A stretch of DNA of 64,000 nt from Chiua virens (taxonomy: Eukaryota > Basidiomycota > Agaricomycetes > Boletales > Boletaceae): positions 1,054,001 through 1,118,000 of the forward strand of contig JAHNUO010000013.1 of assembly GCA_019787685.1 (NCBI GenBank), given 5' to 3'. How positions within the stretch are numbered: position 1 is the first letter of the stretch; the number at the start of each line of letters is the position of its first letter. This document shows positions 11,345 through 24,002 of this stretch, in pieces. The position numbers were made by a program, and so were the translations under genes. Under the pieces are notes generated by a model. That model made no database searches. It was not told the origin of the DNA and saw nothing but the letters and a program-made list of their open reading frames with translations.

Positions 11345-13718
11345 ATGTCTTCTCAAATTCTTGCTTCTGTTGTTTCTTCTCCAAGAAGAAAAGGTATCAA
11401 GAAGGGTAAACACCATTTATTAAATGGCAATGATGGCACTTTCCCTGTGAAGGCCTGACATGTCAAGGTAGATGATCATGTTACTGCTTCCATGAACTTG
11501 CCTGCAAAGCATCGCAACAAGTCTCAGACTGCCCAGGCACCTTGTCACAGTGCAAGGGAAGGTACAGGTTTGGGTAGGAGAATCCAGCAGCTTGAGAAGC
11601 TCAGGGCCCTCTTTGAAGATTGTCCCATGAGAGATTGCAATAGTAGATCAACTCTACCAGTGGACACAGCCACAAACCCTCTCGCCCCGGGTGAAGCATG
11701 GTCAGTCTGGGTGGCATGGTGCTGGGAAGAAATCAGGTCTGGATGTGAGTTCATGCAGTGCATTATCCTTACTCCTAACTGACCTTGTCTGCACAGTATC
11801 CCCCTCCACCTTACGTGTCAGCTGGCCCAAGTGAAGCTGAAACACCAACTGTGTGGTATCCTTCATTGTGATATCAGATACTCATACTTTTTTCAGGCTA
11901 CCCTGGCTCCAGTTTTCCACCAATGTTCATCTGACTCCAACCGGTTTGGCTTTAGTGCTTCAACTCACCAGACTCACACTGTCCCTCCTGGCACCAAACC
12001 AAATCTTCAAGCCCTAAATAATCTCTATGTTGCAGCCTGAGAGAAACAGGCAAGGTTGTGCTCTCTACAGTCTCTTGAGCTTGCACAGTAATCATCATCT
12101 GGAGGCCCCAAATCCCACACTCATCTCGCGTTGTTCTGCAATGTCAATCAATCCTGCTCTGAATGACTCTCTTTGTTTACACAGAGCACCTGTATCACTG
12201 TGAACTCTTGGGAGTCCATCTGTTGTCTCTGCCTTGAATCACTGTGAATCACTTCCTTCCCGAAACACATTTGCATCACTTCAAGTCCCCAAGGCTCAGG
12301 GAATTGACCCTGTTCTCCTTGCTAGCTTGTTTCATCCCTGACATTCATCTGACCCCTTGACAAACCATCAAAGTGGGATGCAGGCTATTGGACTGGCAGA
12401 TCAAAACGACAATTCAGATGAGTGTCCTTCTGAAAACAGAGAGACATCAAGCGGTAATAAAAGATCTGATGATACTGAAGATGAATATGGAGAAGGGTGG
12501 ATGGCAACAAATTCAAGACAGGTCACTCATTCTAGTAAGTTTTACTTGTTACCATGGCATATACTAAGTCAAAGTCTCCAGGTTTTTCCAAAGAGTTCTA
12601 GCCTGATAACAGTGTTTGCCATGTTTCTCTTTCCTCCTGAACCTGACTTCCAATTCCAATTCTCACATGATGAAGATAACGATAGTGCTCACTGCAACCT
12701 TGGTAACACGGATTCCCAGGTAACGATGATGTCTACCCTATTTTCGATGTCTGACATCCTGTAAAGGCTCAGCATGACGGCACTGGTGATGTGGCACAAT
12801 CTGATGATGGTAGTTTGGCTCAGGTAAGACTACATTTGTGATTTGATGCACCTAACATCTTGATATCCAGCTTGGGGAAGCTGTCAATATATTAAATTGT
12901 CACCATTGAGTCAATGGCCGCTCCTTTGCTCCAGATCCACAATCTCTCACTGTCCCCTAGCTTCCTCAAACAGTAGAACCTGCACACACTCGGGCTCCTT
13001 GAAACTCAAAGAAAGCCAAAGATACTGGACCCTCCCAGAAGAATCTAGGGTTCTACCCTGCTACTTGGCAGGACTGTCTTGAGGATGCCAAACAAGAATG
13101 TAGAGTTCTGCATCTGCTAAGTAATAACCCGTTCTCATTAAAGTCCCATGATCTCAAGGGTTCAATTATGGATGCCCTCACCATGATAGTTTCCGAGTTT
13201 AATGATGGTGGAGTGGTCTTTGAGCCGGGTGCATGGCATATCAACACCTCAAATGTTGATATTCATCCCTAGGATAGGTTATTGGCCAGACAACAAGACT
13301 AACATGGTGTGTCATATGTTCAAACTTCATTTGGTAATCATATACTCACTTGAAAATTTGTCGATACAGCTTCTTGGTGATATGTTGACATGACATTCAG
13401 AACTGAAGACCACTGCATTTGCCATTGCTCCCATCACATACAATCTCATCCCCCCACAGGATATTGCACTTTGAGAGAAGACACAACAGGTGCAGAACAC
13501 AGCCTCTGGGCTACTGATGGATTCCCTGTTCCTTCAGGAAAGTTGGTGACACTTACTATTCTATCGCTCAGGGAAAAACCAATAACTTCACCCATCAGGC
13601 CCTCAAGGAGCTTGTTTTGAGGTTCTTCTACATGGGCAGCTATCAGATTGCAGACAAGCACCCTAACCAATTCTGTAAGTCAGTTCCTCTTGCTAGTGTC
13701 ACACTTGCTGGCACCACA
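11345..13718 (+). pseudogene. DUF6532-type gene, 5' part (3' part lies beyond the Helitron)
   Basis: The ATG at 11345 opens MSSQILASVVSSPRRKGIKK; a stop at about 11456 is followed by RRIQQLEKLRALFEDC. Ser- and Asp-rich sequence follows (12.36-12.8 kb). The recognisable domain starts near 13079 (LEDAKQECRVLHLLSNNPFS, then MDALTMIVSEFNDGGVVFEPG) and runs to VPLASVTLAGTT, ending phase 0 at 13718. The next bases are a GT donor. The rest of the domain is found at 26726 behind the Helitron. DUF6532 proteins of this kind are common, of unknown function, in Agaricomycetes. Several stops and frame changes make a working product unlikely. The assignment is from the pattern of the C-terminal half; the N-terminal half is linked only by position and strand. 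Confidence 0.55.
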
Positions 13719-13749
13719 GTGCATGATTCTATGTACTTTCATTGTTGAA

Positions 13750-13778
13750 CTATAACGAGGTGTTTCACCTGAGTCGTT
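13750..13778 (-). other. Helitron 3' terminus with hairpin
   Basis: Read on the minus strand: AACG, a short bulge, then AGGTG-AAA-CACCT, then CGTT and the last bases ATAG. The stem near the end, followed by a few bases and a terminal xTRR-like tetranucleotide, is the Helitron 3' pattern. The next host base is T. ATAG in place of CTRR is a deviation. Confidence 0.5.
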
Positions 13779-13982
13779 GCCTTGTAAGGTTAAAGTTTTG
13801 GGGGTTTGTAAAGTTTGAATTTGAATAAGCATAATAGATTTGTTTAGGATATCAAAATTCAAATCCACAATCTGTGAAATCAAGTGTCTTTTGTTATATA
13901 AAAGTTTTATTCAGTATCAAGATATATATACATATTGTGATTGTACAAAGAAGCAAGAGTAAGTATAAATATAAAGTAGATG

Positions 13983-14655
13983 TTAAATATTCAAAGTTCT
14001 AAAGACTTCTGACCAAACTACATTTGTTACATTGGTATCTTCCTCATGTGGAAATAACTCCTTGATATTTCTAGGGTGAGTACAGCAAGAGAGAGCAACA
14101 TAGAGTTGACCATGAGAGAAAACAGAAGAACTGAGATTGAGGTGAACATGTCTGAGAGTTTAACCTTGAGCTTTATTAATGGTCATTGCATAGGCCAGAT
14201 AGATAGAGAATTGAAGATGATGAAAGGAAACAGGAGAATCTTCTAGACCAGAGTCCAAGGCCATCCTAGGAATGAAGACCACATTTCCATCATCATTTTC
14301 ATTGAGAACACAACATTCCAAGATCCTAGGGGTAGATCTCAATAGTCTGAGTCTTGGACCATTGTAAAGACCATTAAAGGGATCTAGATTGCGCAATAGC
14401 ATGAGAGGAGCACCAATCTTGAGGTTCAGTTTGTACAAAGGAAATCTAGAGGGATTGAAGGTATAAAGAACCTCAGGTTGGATGTAGTCATATTCTCCAT
14501 CAGTGACAGAGTCAGCACTGAGATAGGTGGATGTTTCTAGAGGAGCAACAGAGTTGAGAATAGTAGCATTGATTTCATGCATTTGAAAATTTCTAGGGGA
14601 GAGAATGGTATGATCCAAGAAGTACTGATCTGGAAGATAATTATTGCCAATAATT
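13983..14655 (-). pseudogene. Helitron Pif1-type helicase, C-terminal part
   Basis: Motifs typical of the end of Helitron helicases are present: DHTILSPRNFQMHEINATIL, LKIGAPLMLLRNLDPFNGLY, then FIPRMAL, AYAMTINKAQGQTL and QLYVALSCCTHPRNIK. A stop lies at 13983-13985. The fragment continues exactly from 20127 on the other side of the nested Gypsy element: the codons SDLIIGNNYLPDQYFLDHTI read across the empty site. The frame breaks once near 14160. Confidence 0.85.
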
Positions 14656-14840
14656 GTTATGATAGTTTCAGGTAGGACCTAACGTAGCTGCAAAAGTGCT
14701 AAGTAACAAGTGGCTGTGATAACTCAAACAACCACCACTTGGTACATGGCACACTGTGGAGTTCAAGTAAGGGATGTGGTCAGTGTAAGGGCTACCAGAG
14801 AGTGAAGTTGAACTTATATAGGAGGTTTCCTAAGTTGTCA
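14656..14840 (-). repeat. Truncated 3' LTR of the nested Gypsy element
   Basis: Starts TGTTATGATAGTTTCAGGTAGG. It matches the right LTR (19556 onwards) up to ctaagttgt and then switches to integrase-coding sequence (caatgcctatggagtcagc), which corresponds to about 31650 in the intact element. Confidence 0.85.
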
Positions 14841-17570
14841 ATGCCTATGGAGTCAGCAGTTTTCACTGTGGGGAAAAGAATTACCCCCTTCATAAGGCTG
14901 TGGTCAACCATAACCATGAGAGAGTCGTAGCCCTCTGTGGAGACTGGAAGATCCATGATGAGATCAACAGACACATTCTGGAAAGGGCAGGTACATGCGG
15001 ACAGGATTGGGGCGAGAGGGGATGTGGTCAGATGCATGTTGACTTTATGCGGCTGACAGGCAGTGCAGCCAGACATGTAGGAATGGACAAAGGAAGCCAG
15101 ACCTAGTCACCAGAATTTGGTAGCAACAAGTTGTCTGATTTTCAGAAAGCCAGGATGTCTGGCAGTGTGGGAGTCGTGGTGACAGGCAACAATTTGTTGA
15201 TACAGTTCAAGGTTTGGGAGAACGTACACACAGCCCTGATAAGTCAGGATGCCTGCATCATACTTCCAATCAGAGAGGTGGGCACAGAAAGATGAAGAGA
15301 GACTGCCATCCATGGTGTTTAGAATGTCAAGGACCAGGGGGTCGTTGATCGAGGATTTGGCCATGAGGGTCTGAAGATCTGTGGTGACAAGATTTATGAA
15401 GACATCATCCAGAAGGAGTGTGACATTTTCATTGTTGAAGTCTGAGGTGACATGGTCAGGGTGGTGGGAGAGCATGTCAGGACCATCAAGAAGTTTACCA
15501 GGGACATGGGAGTATGTCAAATCGAAATCAGCAAGGTTGAGAAGCCACTGAGCTTGCCGATGGTTTAGATTCTGGGGTTGATGGAAGTATGTCAGATTTT
15601 TGTGGTCAGAGAAGACTGTGATGGGGTGTGCACTCCCTTGGAGATGATGGCGCCACACCTTGAGGGATCTGATCACTGCCAGGAGTTCTCGATCATAGAT
15701 ATCATAGTTCCTTTCAGCAGCATTGAATGATTGAGAGAGATAGGAGCAGGGCTTTCAATCACTGTTCACATTGGTCTGGAGGAGGACACCACTAGTTGCA
15801 AATTTGGAGGCATCTGTGGTGATGGCAAAGGGGTGAGAGGTGTCTGGGAATCAGAGGACCGGGTCTGTGGTGAAGGCATTCTTGAGGCATTTGAAGGTGG
15901 TGACCTGGGGAGATCTCCAAGTCCAAGGGGCGTCTTTCTTCATAAGATTGACAAGGGGTCAGGCAATGGTTGAGTAGTCAGGAATGAACCAACGGTAGAA
16001 GTTGGCGAAGCCCATGAATGATCAAACATCCTTGAGCTTTGTGGGAGTGGGCCATTCAGCGATGCCAGCAACTTTGATAGGGTCCATGGCATGTTCGCCC
16101 AGGTGAGCGATCATGCCAAGGTATTCCACCTCAGTGGTGGCGAAGTAGCACTTCTCAAGTTTGAGGTGGAGGTTGAGTTCTTTCATGCGGGCAAGGACAC
16201 ATTTGGTGCATTCAGTATGTTCAGTCTCATGCTCAGAGAAGATCAGCAGGTCATCCATGTAGATGACGAGCCATCCTTCAGCGATCATATCACAGAAGGA
16301 GTCATTCATAAATTGCTGAAATGTTGCAGGGGAATTGGTCAGTCCAAAGAACATGACCGTGGGTTCGAAGAGGCTGCAGTGTGTGATAAACATGGCTTTC
16401 CATTGGTGTCTGTCTTTAATTCAGATGTTGTTGTAGCCCCATCAGATGTCAAACTTGGTGAAAAGCTTAGCATCTTTGAGCTTGTCGACAAGGTCAGAGA
16501 TAAGAGGAAGGGGGTATGCGTCACGAATGGTGTGTTTGTTGACATAGTGGTAGTCCTGGCATGGGTGGAGTTTACCATTCTTTTTCTTGATGAAGAAGAA
16601 GGGGGAAGCCTGAGGGGAGTTCAAGGGACAGATTTTGCCATTGGCCAAGTGTTTGTTGATGAATTTATCGGTGGCTTTTCATTCGTCAGGGGATAAGGGG
16701 TAGACTTTCATGACTTTGGGTTGGAACAATTCCTTGAGATGGATTTTGTGGTCACAGGACCAGGATGGGGGCATCTGGTTGAAGGGTTCCTTTGCAAATA
16801 CCAATTCAAATTCAGCATATTCTGAAGGGAGGGTTACTTTGGCTTTAGGGGCTGTGGCAGCAAGCAAGGTGGCGTTTGTAAGCTTGTCAGGGAGAGTGGC
16901 CCGAACAAAGCATTGCCCTGCACACATAACATGGTTTACTGAGTGTTGTACTGAACCAATTGTGAAACGGTGGCTGGTTTCTGTACCGAGGTAGTCATAG
17001 AGTTTGCTGTCCCAGATGGGATCAACATCAAGATGGCAGACTGGGCAGTTTGGCAGGGGATGAGTGAGTTTGGCAGAGTGGCGGGGTTCATTGGTAGTGA
17101 TGGGGGGAAGGTCAACTTCAGGAGAGGCGATAGTGATAGTTTTGGCAGCCCAGTCAATGATCAGGTTGGTCACCTTAAGCCAGGGAAGCCCAAGGATCAT
17201 GTTCTCTGAGCCACAGTGGATGATGTGGAATTTCACTCATTGGAGCACTCCACCAAGAGCAATTTGGAGGGTGGTGGTGAATTTGATATCATTGTTTTTA
17301 TTCATGGTAGCGTCTACATTCCTAACTAGGATAGGTTTCAGGAAACGCTCTGTTGGAAATTTGTTCTTCTGGATGAAGTGCCAGTCAATACAGTTAATCC
17401 CTGCTCCCAAGTCAATGAGAGCATGGGTGTCAACATCTTTTGAGGTAGCAGTAGCATTTAATCTAACAGGGATTTGCATAGATTGGGAGAATAGTTCAGC
17501 TACTAGTACATGGCTACAAGAAGTGGAAGATACTGGCATCAAAGTGGTCTTCCTTCTTAAAAACCTGTGA
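14841..17570 (-). pseudogene. Gypsy Pol relic of the nested element
   Basis: On the minus strand: protease (MQIPVRLNATATSKDVDTHA, then LIDLGAGINCID, so the active-site DSG has become DLG), reverse transcriptase (VIYMDDLLIFSEHE at about 16260), RNase H region, HHCC region (YQQIVACHHDSHTARHPGF) and the first part of the integrase core (VSVDLIMDLPVSTEGYDSL). It ends at the deletion joint near 14840. Multiple stops and frameshifts. The site matching the slippery heptamer of the intact copy reads AGGTTTT here. Confidence 0.9.
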
Positions 17571-19279
17571 CTAGAGTGGTCACCTTGTTGACACTAATGG
17601 TGTCCTCATCGTCATCCTCTTCAACTTCGACTAGTGCAGGGATGGGTTCGGATTTTGGTTTGGTTTTCCATACCCTCTTGGGAGTCATGGGAGTAGGGGT
17701 CTTTGCCACAAAGGTAGGGCAGGTGGAGGTCTGGTGACTGGGTTGCCGACACCGGTGTAGGAGTTAGATACTCCCTATGGTTGTAGGATCATTTTCCTTG
17801 CTCTTCATCATGTCATATCACCTCCCGTCTCATCCGCCATCGACTTCGTGCCAGCCCAGTTTCATTCCTAGCATTTACAGATCATCTGAATCCAATCTGA
17901 GTCCAATCTGAGTCAACGCGATCCAATCCGGTTCCATCGTATGTATTCCGCTTCATCCAATTTGACTTGTTCTACTCGATTTGGCCTTATTAAGGTCATT
18001 ACTATCCTAACACCTTTTCTTTCTTTGTCATCTACAAGGTTTGACACTCCTTCTTAGCATACTCACCCTATGTTGATCCTGTACACTTACTTAGGGTTGG
18101 ATTACCTTTAACAGTCCTGGGTTATGCCCAGGACTATAAAACCATATTTCTAACACAAAAATTTCATCTTTCTGCGTTCAGGAGATCTCCTGTTTACTCT
18201 CCCGTGTGTGAGTGAGCTGGATAGTTTCTCTTTTTCCTTGTCCTATTGTTCCTCTGTGTCTCATCTACTCAAACCAATACTCTCATTGCCTCGCCTCCAC
18301 CCGGATACTTTTACATCAACCGTTTTTCATTCCGGGTCGTTCAGCAGCCTCTAGGACTCTTAGACAAACCTGAACCCTTTATTCCTTCAAATATAACCCC
18401 CCTTAGGACGAACCTATCACCCCACCTTTCTTCATATCACCTATTATTTTGTTTTCTACACTGGAAACAGAGATTTTGCTTGATGCATTGCTTTCGCTCA
18501 GCGTTGGTTAACTTGGGAATGTGGATGGCGTCTATGTCCATGGCACCAGGGTCTCGTTCCTTTTTTCAAGGGGGGTTGTGGAAAATGACAGCAAAAGTTG
18601 GTTTCTTGTTCTGTTGGGTGATTTCATTGGTGCATTCCCATTGGGTCTTAAAGTGGACAGCTTGGGTATACCACTTATCTATGGTGGTAGGTACCGTATC
18701 CATCCCTTGGATCCTCCTCATGAGCAAAGGTGGGAGTCCAGCAGCAAAGAAGTTTATTAGGACCAAGTTGTATCCCATGAGGCTAGCAGTTACGACCTTG
18801 TTGCAGAAGGTGGAGATGTAGGAGGGGACATCGTCGTTTTTGGTGGCATGGGTGGTAAATAACCAGGTGATGGCATCACCTTTGGTGTCATGGTGTTTGA
18901 AGTCCTTTTGGAACTCCATTTGCCAGTCAGTCCAGGTTCCGAAGGACTGGAGGGTCAAGGATTTGGCACAGAAGGTGTTTGCCCAGGTTTTGGCAGATCT
19001 GTTGGTCATGAAGGATAGGGTGAAGGCTACCTTCTTGTTATTCATGTTGTAGACCTCTTCGTTAATGAAGAGGTAGGTGGCCACATTGTTGAGCCAAGGT
19101 ATGGCCCAGTTGTAGGTTTCATTGAATGTGGAGGGTTTGCCTAGCCACAGTTCAACTGGTTTGTTGTGACTCATGATTGAGGCAGACATTGTCAATAGGG
19201 GAGCAGGGGTGTAAATGATGCTGGGGTTTCGAATGGACGGTGGGCCTGGGTTTGGATAAGTCAGGGTGGTCGGTGACAT
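17565..19279 (-). pseudogene. Gypsy Gag relic, interrupted by an LTR-like insert
   Basis: Gag-like sequence on the minus strand (WLNNVATYLFINEEVYNMNN; FGTWTDWQMEFQKDFKHHDT; INFFAAGLPPLLMRRIQGMD; TTIDKWYTQAVHFKTQWE) collinear with the 413-residue Gag of the intact element. The zinc-knuckle part is split by the 17756-18460 insert. The start region toward 19520 is degraded. Confidence 0.85.
17756..18460. repeat. LTR-like insert (705 bp) in the gag zinc-knuckle region
   Basis: Sequence absent from the intact copy at the matching place. It starts TGTAGGAGTTAGATACTCCC and ends CTACA, giving TGTAG/CTACA terminal repeats. It is flanked by ccgg on the left and ctgg on the right, a likely TSD with one C/T change. 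It has no coding capacity. The start resembles the insert at 38107. Probably a solo LTR of another retrotransposon family, possibly Copia; family not proven. Confidence 0.65.
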
Positions 19280-19555
19280 GAAGATAACAAGACTTGGTAG
19301 GTCTAGGGTGGTGGTAAGACAGCTAGCTAGTTGCTGAGTTTCATTTTTGGAGTCAGAGTGGTGGACAGTGATATCCAGGTTGTTCTCCTGGGGTTCAGAA
19401 GATGGTGACGAGGGTTCGTCTGACTGGTTGGAGGGTGGAGGGTTGGATGACCTAAGTCTCCAGGTAGCAGTGATGGCTGGGTGAGATGGGTGTCCTGAAT
19501 AAATGGTGGGCAGCTAACTATGCGAAGGCAGGCTGCAACAATAGTCTTGTTCTTA

Positions 19556-20126
19556 TGTTATGATAGTTCCAGGTAGGACCTAATGTAGCCACAAAAGTGC
19601 CAAGTAACAAGTGGCTGTAATAACTCAAACAACCACCACTTGGTATGTGGCACACTGTGGAGTTCAAGTAAGGGATCTGGTCAGCGTAAGGGCTACCAGA
19701 GAGTAAAGTTGGACTCAGGAGCTTTCCTAAGTTGTCCGGTTGAGAATCTATACTCTTGGGACCAAAGGACAAGGTTGGCTTCTATAAAGCCCAAGGAAGT
19801 CAAGAGTACTCAGCTGGATTGCAGAGAACAAGACTAGTGTACAGGAGTATCTCAACGAGTTATTTATACATAAAAGAAGGCACATGGACCAAGTGAAAGA
19901 ATGGGTGACCAAGAAGAGCAGAACTAGCACAATAGGTCAAAAGGGGAAATCATACAATACAAATGTAGTGGATGATAACAAGAAGTAACTGAGTAAGCAT
20001 TCAGGTTGAACCAATGCTTAGGTAAAGGGGTTCAAACTAGAACGAGTATGGATGAGCATAGTAAGATACCTGAAGTATCGGGCATAGCAAAGTAGTACAA
20101 GTGAAGAAAAGAAAAGAATCATAACA
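19556..20126 (-). repeat. 5' LTR of the nested Gypsy element (571 bp)
   Basis: TGTTATGATAGTTCCAGG ... CATAACA. Homologous to the 768-bp LTR of the 28.6-36.5 kb element but shorter and CpG-depleted. It is followed by TSD ataat. Confidence 0.9.
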
Positions 20127-21309
20127 ATAATAAGATCAGAGTAGAGGAAATTGATGAGATCATCTATTCAGTCACCAGCTTTCATATGATCAGGAAGAGC
20201 AAGATCACTATCAGTGATACCTATGTGAAGATGTTGGGCCCAATTATCAGACTCAGGATTGTGGCCAAGACACATGTTTTGATGAAGATAGTAGATAGAC
20301 ATGTTGGTCCAAAGGTTGGAATGAGTGAGAGTGGCAGGAACAATCTGCTCTCTTGAACCATGTTGAATGCCAGACAAAGTCAGTCTAAAGTCAACACTAA
20401 AGAGAATGGTAATACCTCCAAATAGCTGGTTCCTGTTGAGCAAATCACGAAGAGTATAATCCACAGTCTCAATAACATGATGATGCTGAGAGGCAGCTTC
20501 ATCCCAGATAATGAGAGAGGTTTGCTGAAGGAGTTGATAATTGAGATCATCCTTTTTGATGTTGCAAGTGCTCTGATCATGGCAAGGAATTGAAATCTTG
20601 AATCTTGAATGGGCAGTATGACCACCAGGGAGCAGAAGAGAGGCCAGACCAGTGGATGCAACACAAAGAGAAATTTGACCTCCAGCACAAACAGCAGAAG
20701 CAATAAGTTTGGAGAGATAAGTCTTGCCACAACCACCACCACTGTGAAGGAAGAACATGGTGCCTTGATTTTGGGCAATGCTATTTATCACAGCATGGTA
20801 GAGTGTGGTTTGGTGGGGATTCAAGGTAGCCAAACATGTTTGAACAAAGGCTTGAAGCTCCTCTCTATTATAGGCTCTTTGCTCATTGATCAATTGATTG
20901 CCTTCAACAATATTCCAAATCTCCTGTGGCAAAGACATGTTTGCATAGTCATGAAGGTGCTTTCCATGTCTTCTAAGAGCTTTGGAAATAAGGTATAGGC
21001 CATAGTCATAGATCTGATCTTGGGTTGGCTCTGGAATATGATATGTGTGAATGAGCTGATAGGGAAGATCATCACAAAGACTATCTCTTGTGGCCTCCCA
21101 TAAATGATGAGGATCCACAGGAGAGCAATGGACCAGAATAATAGTGAAGAGATTGCATAATTGAGCACCCATTCTAAAATAAGCAACCTCTTGAAGACAT
21201 GACAACCGTTCTCTATCATCTTGGAGAAAACCATGAGCACAACAAGCTTCTTTAAATGTTTCATGAATATGACCATTGACAGTACAAAGATCTTCAAAGG
21301 AAGTAGCAC
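20127..21309 (-). pseudogene. Helitron Pif1-type helicase, N-terminal part
   Basis: Walker A is FFLHSGGGCGKTYLSKLI and Walker B is LIIWDEAASQHHHVIETVDY, followed by LLNRNQLFGGITILFSVDFR, all typical of the Helitron helicase. A stop follows MKAGD (20168); then sequence continues in frame to the Gypsy insertion site. Upstream it is linked to Rep at 21326 by a short degraded or intronic gap. Confidence 0.9.
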
Positions 21310-21325
21310 CTATGAGAAAAAATAA

Positions 21326-22400
21326 TCAATGTTGATTTATGTGTGTATAATAAACAATCTTACCTTTGACCATAGTGAGCAAAAGACACAAATAGAAACC
21401 CTCTCCAGCAGTGGCAGGAATGGAATACATGTGTCCAATAGCCTTGTATTTCTGACAAATCTTCCAAACAGCATGGGCTTGATGCCAAACAAACTTCTCA
21501 GGAAAGTCCTGGTAAAGGTAATCATGTGCTCCAGCAGCAATAAGATCAGGATCTTGATTTGCCTTGAACCATCCAAGCAATTGAGTGTCCTTGGCATTGT
21601 TGATAACCTCCTGCAAAGTAGCTTCAGCACGAAAGACAACATTTTGCCTGCCTGGAATATGGACAGAAAGACAATAGATGGCTGGCCATTCCATGTGCAT
21701 GGGGAACTCAAAGATATTATAGCAAGCTTGGGTGGAGGAGATGTATCTGGCATCAAGATAGGAACAAATTTCATCATGACCTTCTGTCTGAATGGTAGCA
21801 TGATCTGGACCCTTGTAGATATACTTGTGAATATATTTGACAGCTTTAATAGACCCACAGACTTCCAAATTGATGTGACAGTCAAACTGAGTCACCAGCT
21901 CCCTTGGATGAGGTACCACATGTCTGTTTTCAAAGGTATCCTCCCTCTTTTGAATGGTCCTGCCATTGTCAGGGCAAGCATAGTGAGGATAGCCATCCTC
22001 TTTGATGATGGTATGAGGAGAAAAGGGCTTAGGAAAGCATTTTTTGCAGACATTGTTTTCAAGACACCTCTGAGGAGAGCAAGGACCATGGAGCATGGAT
22101 CTGGTGATAATAGCATGAAGTTGAGGATAAATCTGAGGATCTGGAATTTGGGCAGAGATGATGGCATCAACTTGTTGCACAGTATAAATCTTGTCTGGCC
22201 CTTCTAAGAAGATCAAGAGATGCATGTGAGGCAGACCACACTTCTGGTATTCAATGGTATAGACAAAACCAGCCACACCACCATAGTAGCCATCACAGAT
22301 CTTCTTAAGCAAAGCTTTCTGCTTGGCATGAAAGACTCTGGTGACCAGTTCAGGTCTATCCACAGCACTTTGACCTATTATGATATATGGTGGTCAGATT
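21326..22400 (-). pseudogene. Helitron Rep (HUH endonuclease) domain
   Basis: Contains the HUH-type motif in CGLPHMHLLIFLEG (His-x-His) and the tyrosine motif in KYIHKYIYKGPDHATI (two Tyr about four apart), the catalytic parts of the rolling-circle nuclease. The block starts near DRPELVTRVFHAKQKALLKK and is open for 345 codons. Upstream at about 22386-22430 lies a likely intron, and before it the block KPDLFLTMTANGS. Host-type sequence between 22437 and 22540 contains a stop (NGS, stop, PEITQN). Confidence 0.88.
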
Positions 22401-22436
22401 GTGGTCAGACACAATAAGAAAATAAACCTGGAAGCA

Positions 22437-23940
22437 CATTCTGAGTGATCTCTGGCTAGCTTCCATTGGCAGTCATGGTGAGAAACAGGTCTGGCTTTCT
22501 ATATTCACAACAAATGGCTAGAGAATCTTGAAGAAGCTACTGCATATAGCAAGAACCACCCTTATGAGTAGAGGGGAGGATGACATGTCCAACCTGAGCC
22601 ATATTCTGAACACCATCCAGATGAGCCAAGCAGTTTTGTAATCCTTGATAGAGATTAGCTCTAAGCTTGGTTTTATTGTTAGCAATCCAAGTGAGATTAC
22701 ACTGGTCAATAGAAGCCCAAGCATCATAGATCAACTGCTGGAAAAGCCTTCCTTCTTTGAAGAGATTGGGTAATTTTATGTGTGGTGGACGAACATGGAG
22801 TCTATAGGTATACCAAAGCAATTGGATGACCTTTTTGGGGCAATGAGCATGACCATGGTGAACATCTTGGAGTGGAATATCCAGGTGCCAGCCTTCCTCA
22901 CCATGTGGAAAGAAAAGAACATAGTGAAGAGGAAGATAGGATGGATGAAGATTGCTGATACAATGTAGATCATCACCTTGAAGACAAAGGATAATATCAC
23001 AATCTACTCTTGTATTTTCTTCACCATTACCAGGGACAATTGCAGCTATCTTATCCACAGTAGGTAGATTGTATCTTCTGGCATCATTCCCTTGTTGTAA
23101 ATAGAGTCTCATGTGCACATCAGTATGCTCCTCTGGAGGTTTGGCCTATATAATTAATATTATTAGCTTGTGTGATGAAATAAATACATAAACTAACCCT
23201 CATGATTTTATAGGCTTGTTTATAGAGAGGGGCATAAGGATGAAGATCTCTGAGAGTTGTATGCAACTCAAGCAAAATGCCAGCATTCTGTTGAGGATTG
23301 CATTGAACACATCTATTGGTTGCTTTCTCTGGATCATAGATGTAGAGCTGAGCAAAAGAGAGCTGAAGATCATCTGGTGGTATAAGAGCTCCTATAAGGT
23401 GATGAAGTGTAACATGAATACAGAATGATGAGGGCCCAGATTCTTGAATAGCTTGATTGTCCATATTCACACCCACAGAAGTGAAAGCCAAAGTGTTGTT
23501 ATATTGTTGAATTTTCTTTTTAAACTCTCTATGATCTTGTGGGTTATCAAAGAGATCCTGAAGTACATGTGGCTGTTGTTGAATAGGAGGCAAAGAGACC
23601 TGGCTCTGAAGACAGCAGATGCCAAAGCGAGGATTATGAACACCAGAGTTTATCAACTTCTCAGATATAAAGTGAAGAGCATGACAGTTTGGACATTGAA
23701 CATTCATAGGGCCCAAAGAGTGGATTTGAACAGGCTCAGCATATGGTCTTGCACCAGGAGGAACATAAACAGGTGGTTAAAGGTTATAATTGGCATTCTC
23801 AGAGTCACTGGAGCTGGGATCAGATAGATTAGGATCAGAATTGTTAGGATTGGGTGGTGGTGGACTTGGTGATGAATGTCTGGATGAAGAAGAGCTGGAA
23901 AGAGGAGTTAAAGGAGACATAGGAGAGCCAGGAGCTGAAT
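22437..23940 (-). pseudogene. Helitron N-terminal region (zinc-finger and Helitron-like N domain)
   Basis: The minus strand reads CPNCHALHFISEKL and FGICCLQSQVSLPP (Cys-rich region typical of Helitron proteins), then LPLHYVLFFPHGEEGWHLDI and a stretch of the same family ending before Rep. An intron lies near 23146-23200, and a Pro/Ser-rich lead-in (TPLSSSSSSRHSSPSPPPPN) at 23830-23940 precedes it. One stop after ENANYNL (about 23779). Confidence 0.82.
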
Positions 23941-24002
23941 TAGATTTATAACATTACAAATGAGACATATATTAATGAATACAAACAAAAGTTTACTGTT
24001 GT

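Larger units (their letters stand above)
14656..20126 (-). mobile_element. Ty3/Gypsy element nested in the Helitron helicase, TSD ataat, internally deleted
   Basis: Flanked by ataat at 14651-14655 and ataat at 20127-20131. The family is the same as that of the elements at 28.6-36.5 and 37.3-44.7 kb. The minus-strand order is 5' LTR (19556-20126), gag, pol, then an abrupt joint near 14840 where integrase sequence runs straight into the remaining 182-185 bp of the 3' LTR. The end of integrase, the chromodomain, the C-terminal extension, the polypurine tract and most of the 3' LTR are missing. A foreign LTR-like insert (17756-18460) breaks gag. Many C-to-T type changes. Confidence 0.93.
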
